A program made the translations under genes and the position numbers. A DNA stretch of 5,328 bases from Limiplasma merdipullorum (GTDB taxonomy: Bacteria; Bacillota; Clostridia; Christensenellales; Aristaeellaceae), in contig DVHQ01000241.1 of the NCBI GenBank assembly GCA_018711955.1, positions 1-5,328 of the forward strand, in the 5' to 3' direction. Below are positions 5,034 through 5,328 of the stretch, piece after piece. Positions within the stretch are counted from its first letter, which is position 1, and each line of letters begins with the position of its first letter. Under the pieces are notes generated by a model. It was not told where the DNA came from. It made no database searches and saw only the letters and a program-made list of their open reading frames with translations.

Positions 5034-5328
5034 TTATTCAGCCTTGGGGCCGGCGGCTACCACTTCGGCGCTCATGTGGGTGTACTTCTTGAAGTTCTCC
5101 ACAAAGCTCTTCGCCAGTTCCTTGGCCTTGGCCTCGTAAGCGGCCTTATCCTCCCAGGTGTTGGCGGGGATCATCAGCTCGGAGGGAACGCCCTCGCAAG
5201 TGGTCGGTACGGCCACGCCGAAGTAGGGATCGGTCACAAACTCCGCTTTCTCCAGCGTGCCATTCAGCGCGGCGGTGATCATGGCACGGGTGTAGGCGAG
5301 CTTCATGCGCTTGCCGGTGCCGTTCCAG
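5034..5328 (-). CDS. pckA: Phosphoenolpyruvate carboxykinase (ATP), C-terminal part
   Basis: The last 97 residues of the ATP-type PEP carboxykinase (EC 4.1.1.49), a cytoplasmic enzyme that interconverts oxaloacetate plus ATP with PEP, CO2 and ADP. It works in gluconeogenesis or, in many anaerobes, in CO2-fixing fermentation to succinate. The frame enters from the right edge as W-N-G-T-G-K-R-M-K-L-A-Y-T-R-A-M-I. This aligns with E. coli WNGTGKRISIKDTRAII; the R of GKR and the T of YTRA correspond to E. coli Arg449 and Thr455, which contact the adenine nucleotide. The following ALNGTLEKAEFVTDPYFGVAVPTTCEGVPSEL, the NTWEDK and the VENFKKYT helix complete the normal C-terminus, and the protein ends at the expected point with AAGPKAE. 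About 430-440 residues lie outside the window. An internal ATG at 5306 is not the start. The gene reads away from the xth operon's promoter region; two hairpins follow its stop. Confidence 0.95.
   Translation of the reverse strand, partial: WNGTGKRMKLAYTRAMITAALNGTLEKAEFVTDPYFGVAVPTTCEGVPSELMIPANTWEDKAAYEAKAKELAKSFVENFKKYTHMSAEVVAAGPKAE

Overview
The window is GC-rich (about 60% by eye) bacterial chromosomal DNA. It carries housekeeping genes whose protein style points to a high-GC Firmicute (Bacillota, class Clostridia, for example Christensenellales or Oscillospirales). The reasons are a PHP-type histidinol-phosphatase next to a HisE domain of clostridial flavour, a PrsA/SurA-type foldase with a lipoprotein-style signal peptide, an ATP-type PEP carboxykinase, and strong AGGAGG-type ribosome binding sites. 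The lineage call is an inference from recognised sequence features; no search was run.

Left part (1-1105, + strand): the end of a histidine operon. The C-terminal HisE domain (phosphoribosyl-ATP pyrophosphatase) is joined through a 4-base ATGA overlap to a complete PHP-family histidinol-phosphatase. A long perfect hairpin at 1179-1212 separates this from the next gene, which points the other way, and probably terminates both.

Middle part (1230-4502, - strand): reading right to left, exodeoxyribonuclease III (xth), a YfcE-type metallophosphodiesterase, and a PaaI-type hotdog thioesterase are packed with gaps of at most 2 bases or overlaps, behind one recognisable promoter (4473-4502). After 92 bases comes a secreted foldase gene, prsA, with its own good promoter (2642-2670). 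It could also receive read-through from the three genes upstream.

Right part (4503-5328): a gap of about 530 bases with no credible gene but two strong hairpins, then the C-terminal 97 residues of ATP-dependent PEP carboxykinase (pckA, - strand), which runs off the right edge.

I see no mobile element, CRISPR array, tRNA or rRNA, and no convincing undescribed multi-gene system. The most unusual item is the foldase: its parvulin domain is split after the first strand by an acidic, two-armed predicted coiled coil. Both arms carry the same five-residue core encoded by an identical 16-base, in-frame repeat. The xth-yfcE-thioesterase grouping and the structured gap downstream of pckA are secondary points of interest.
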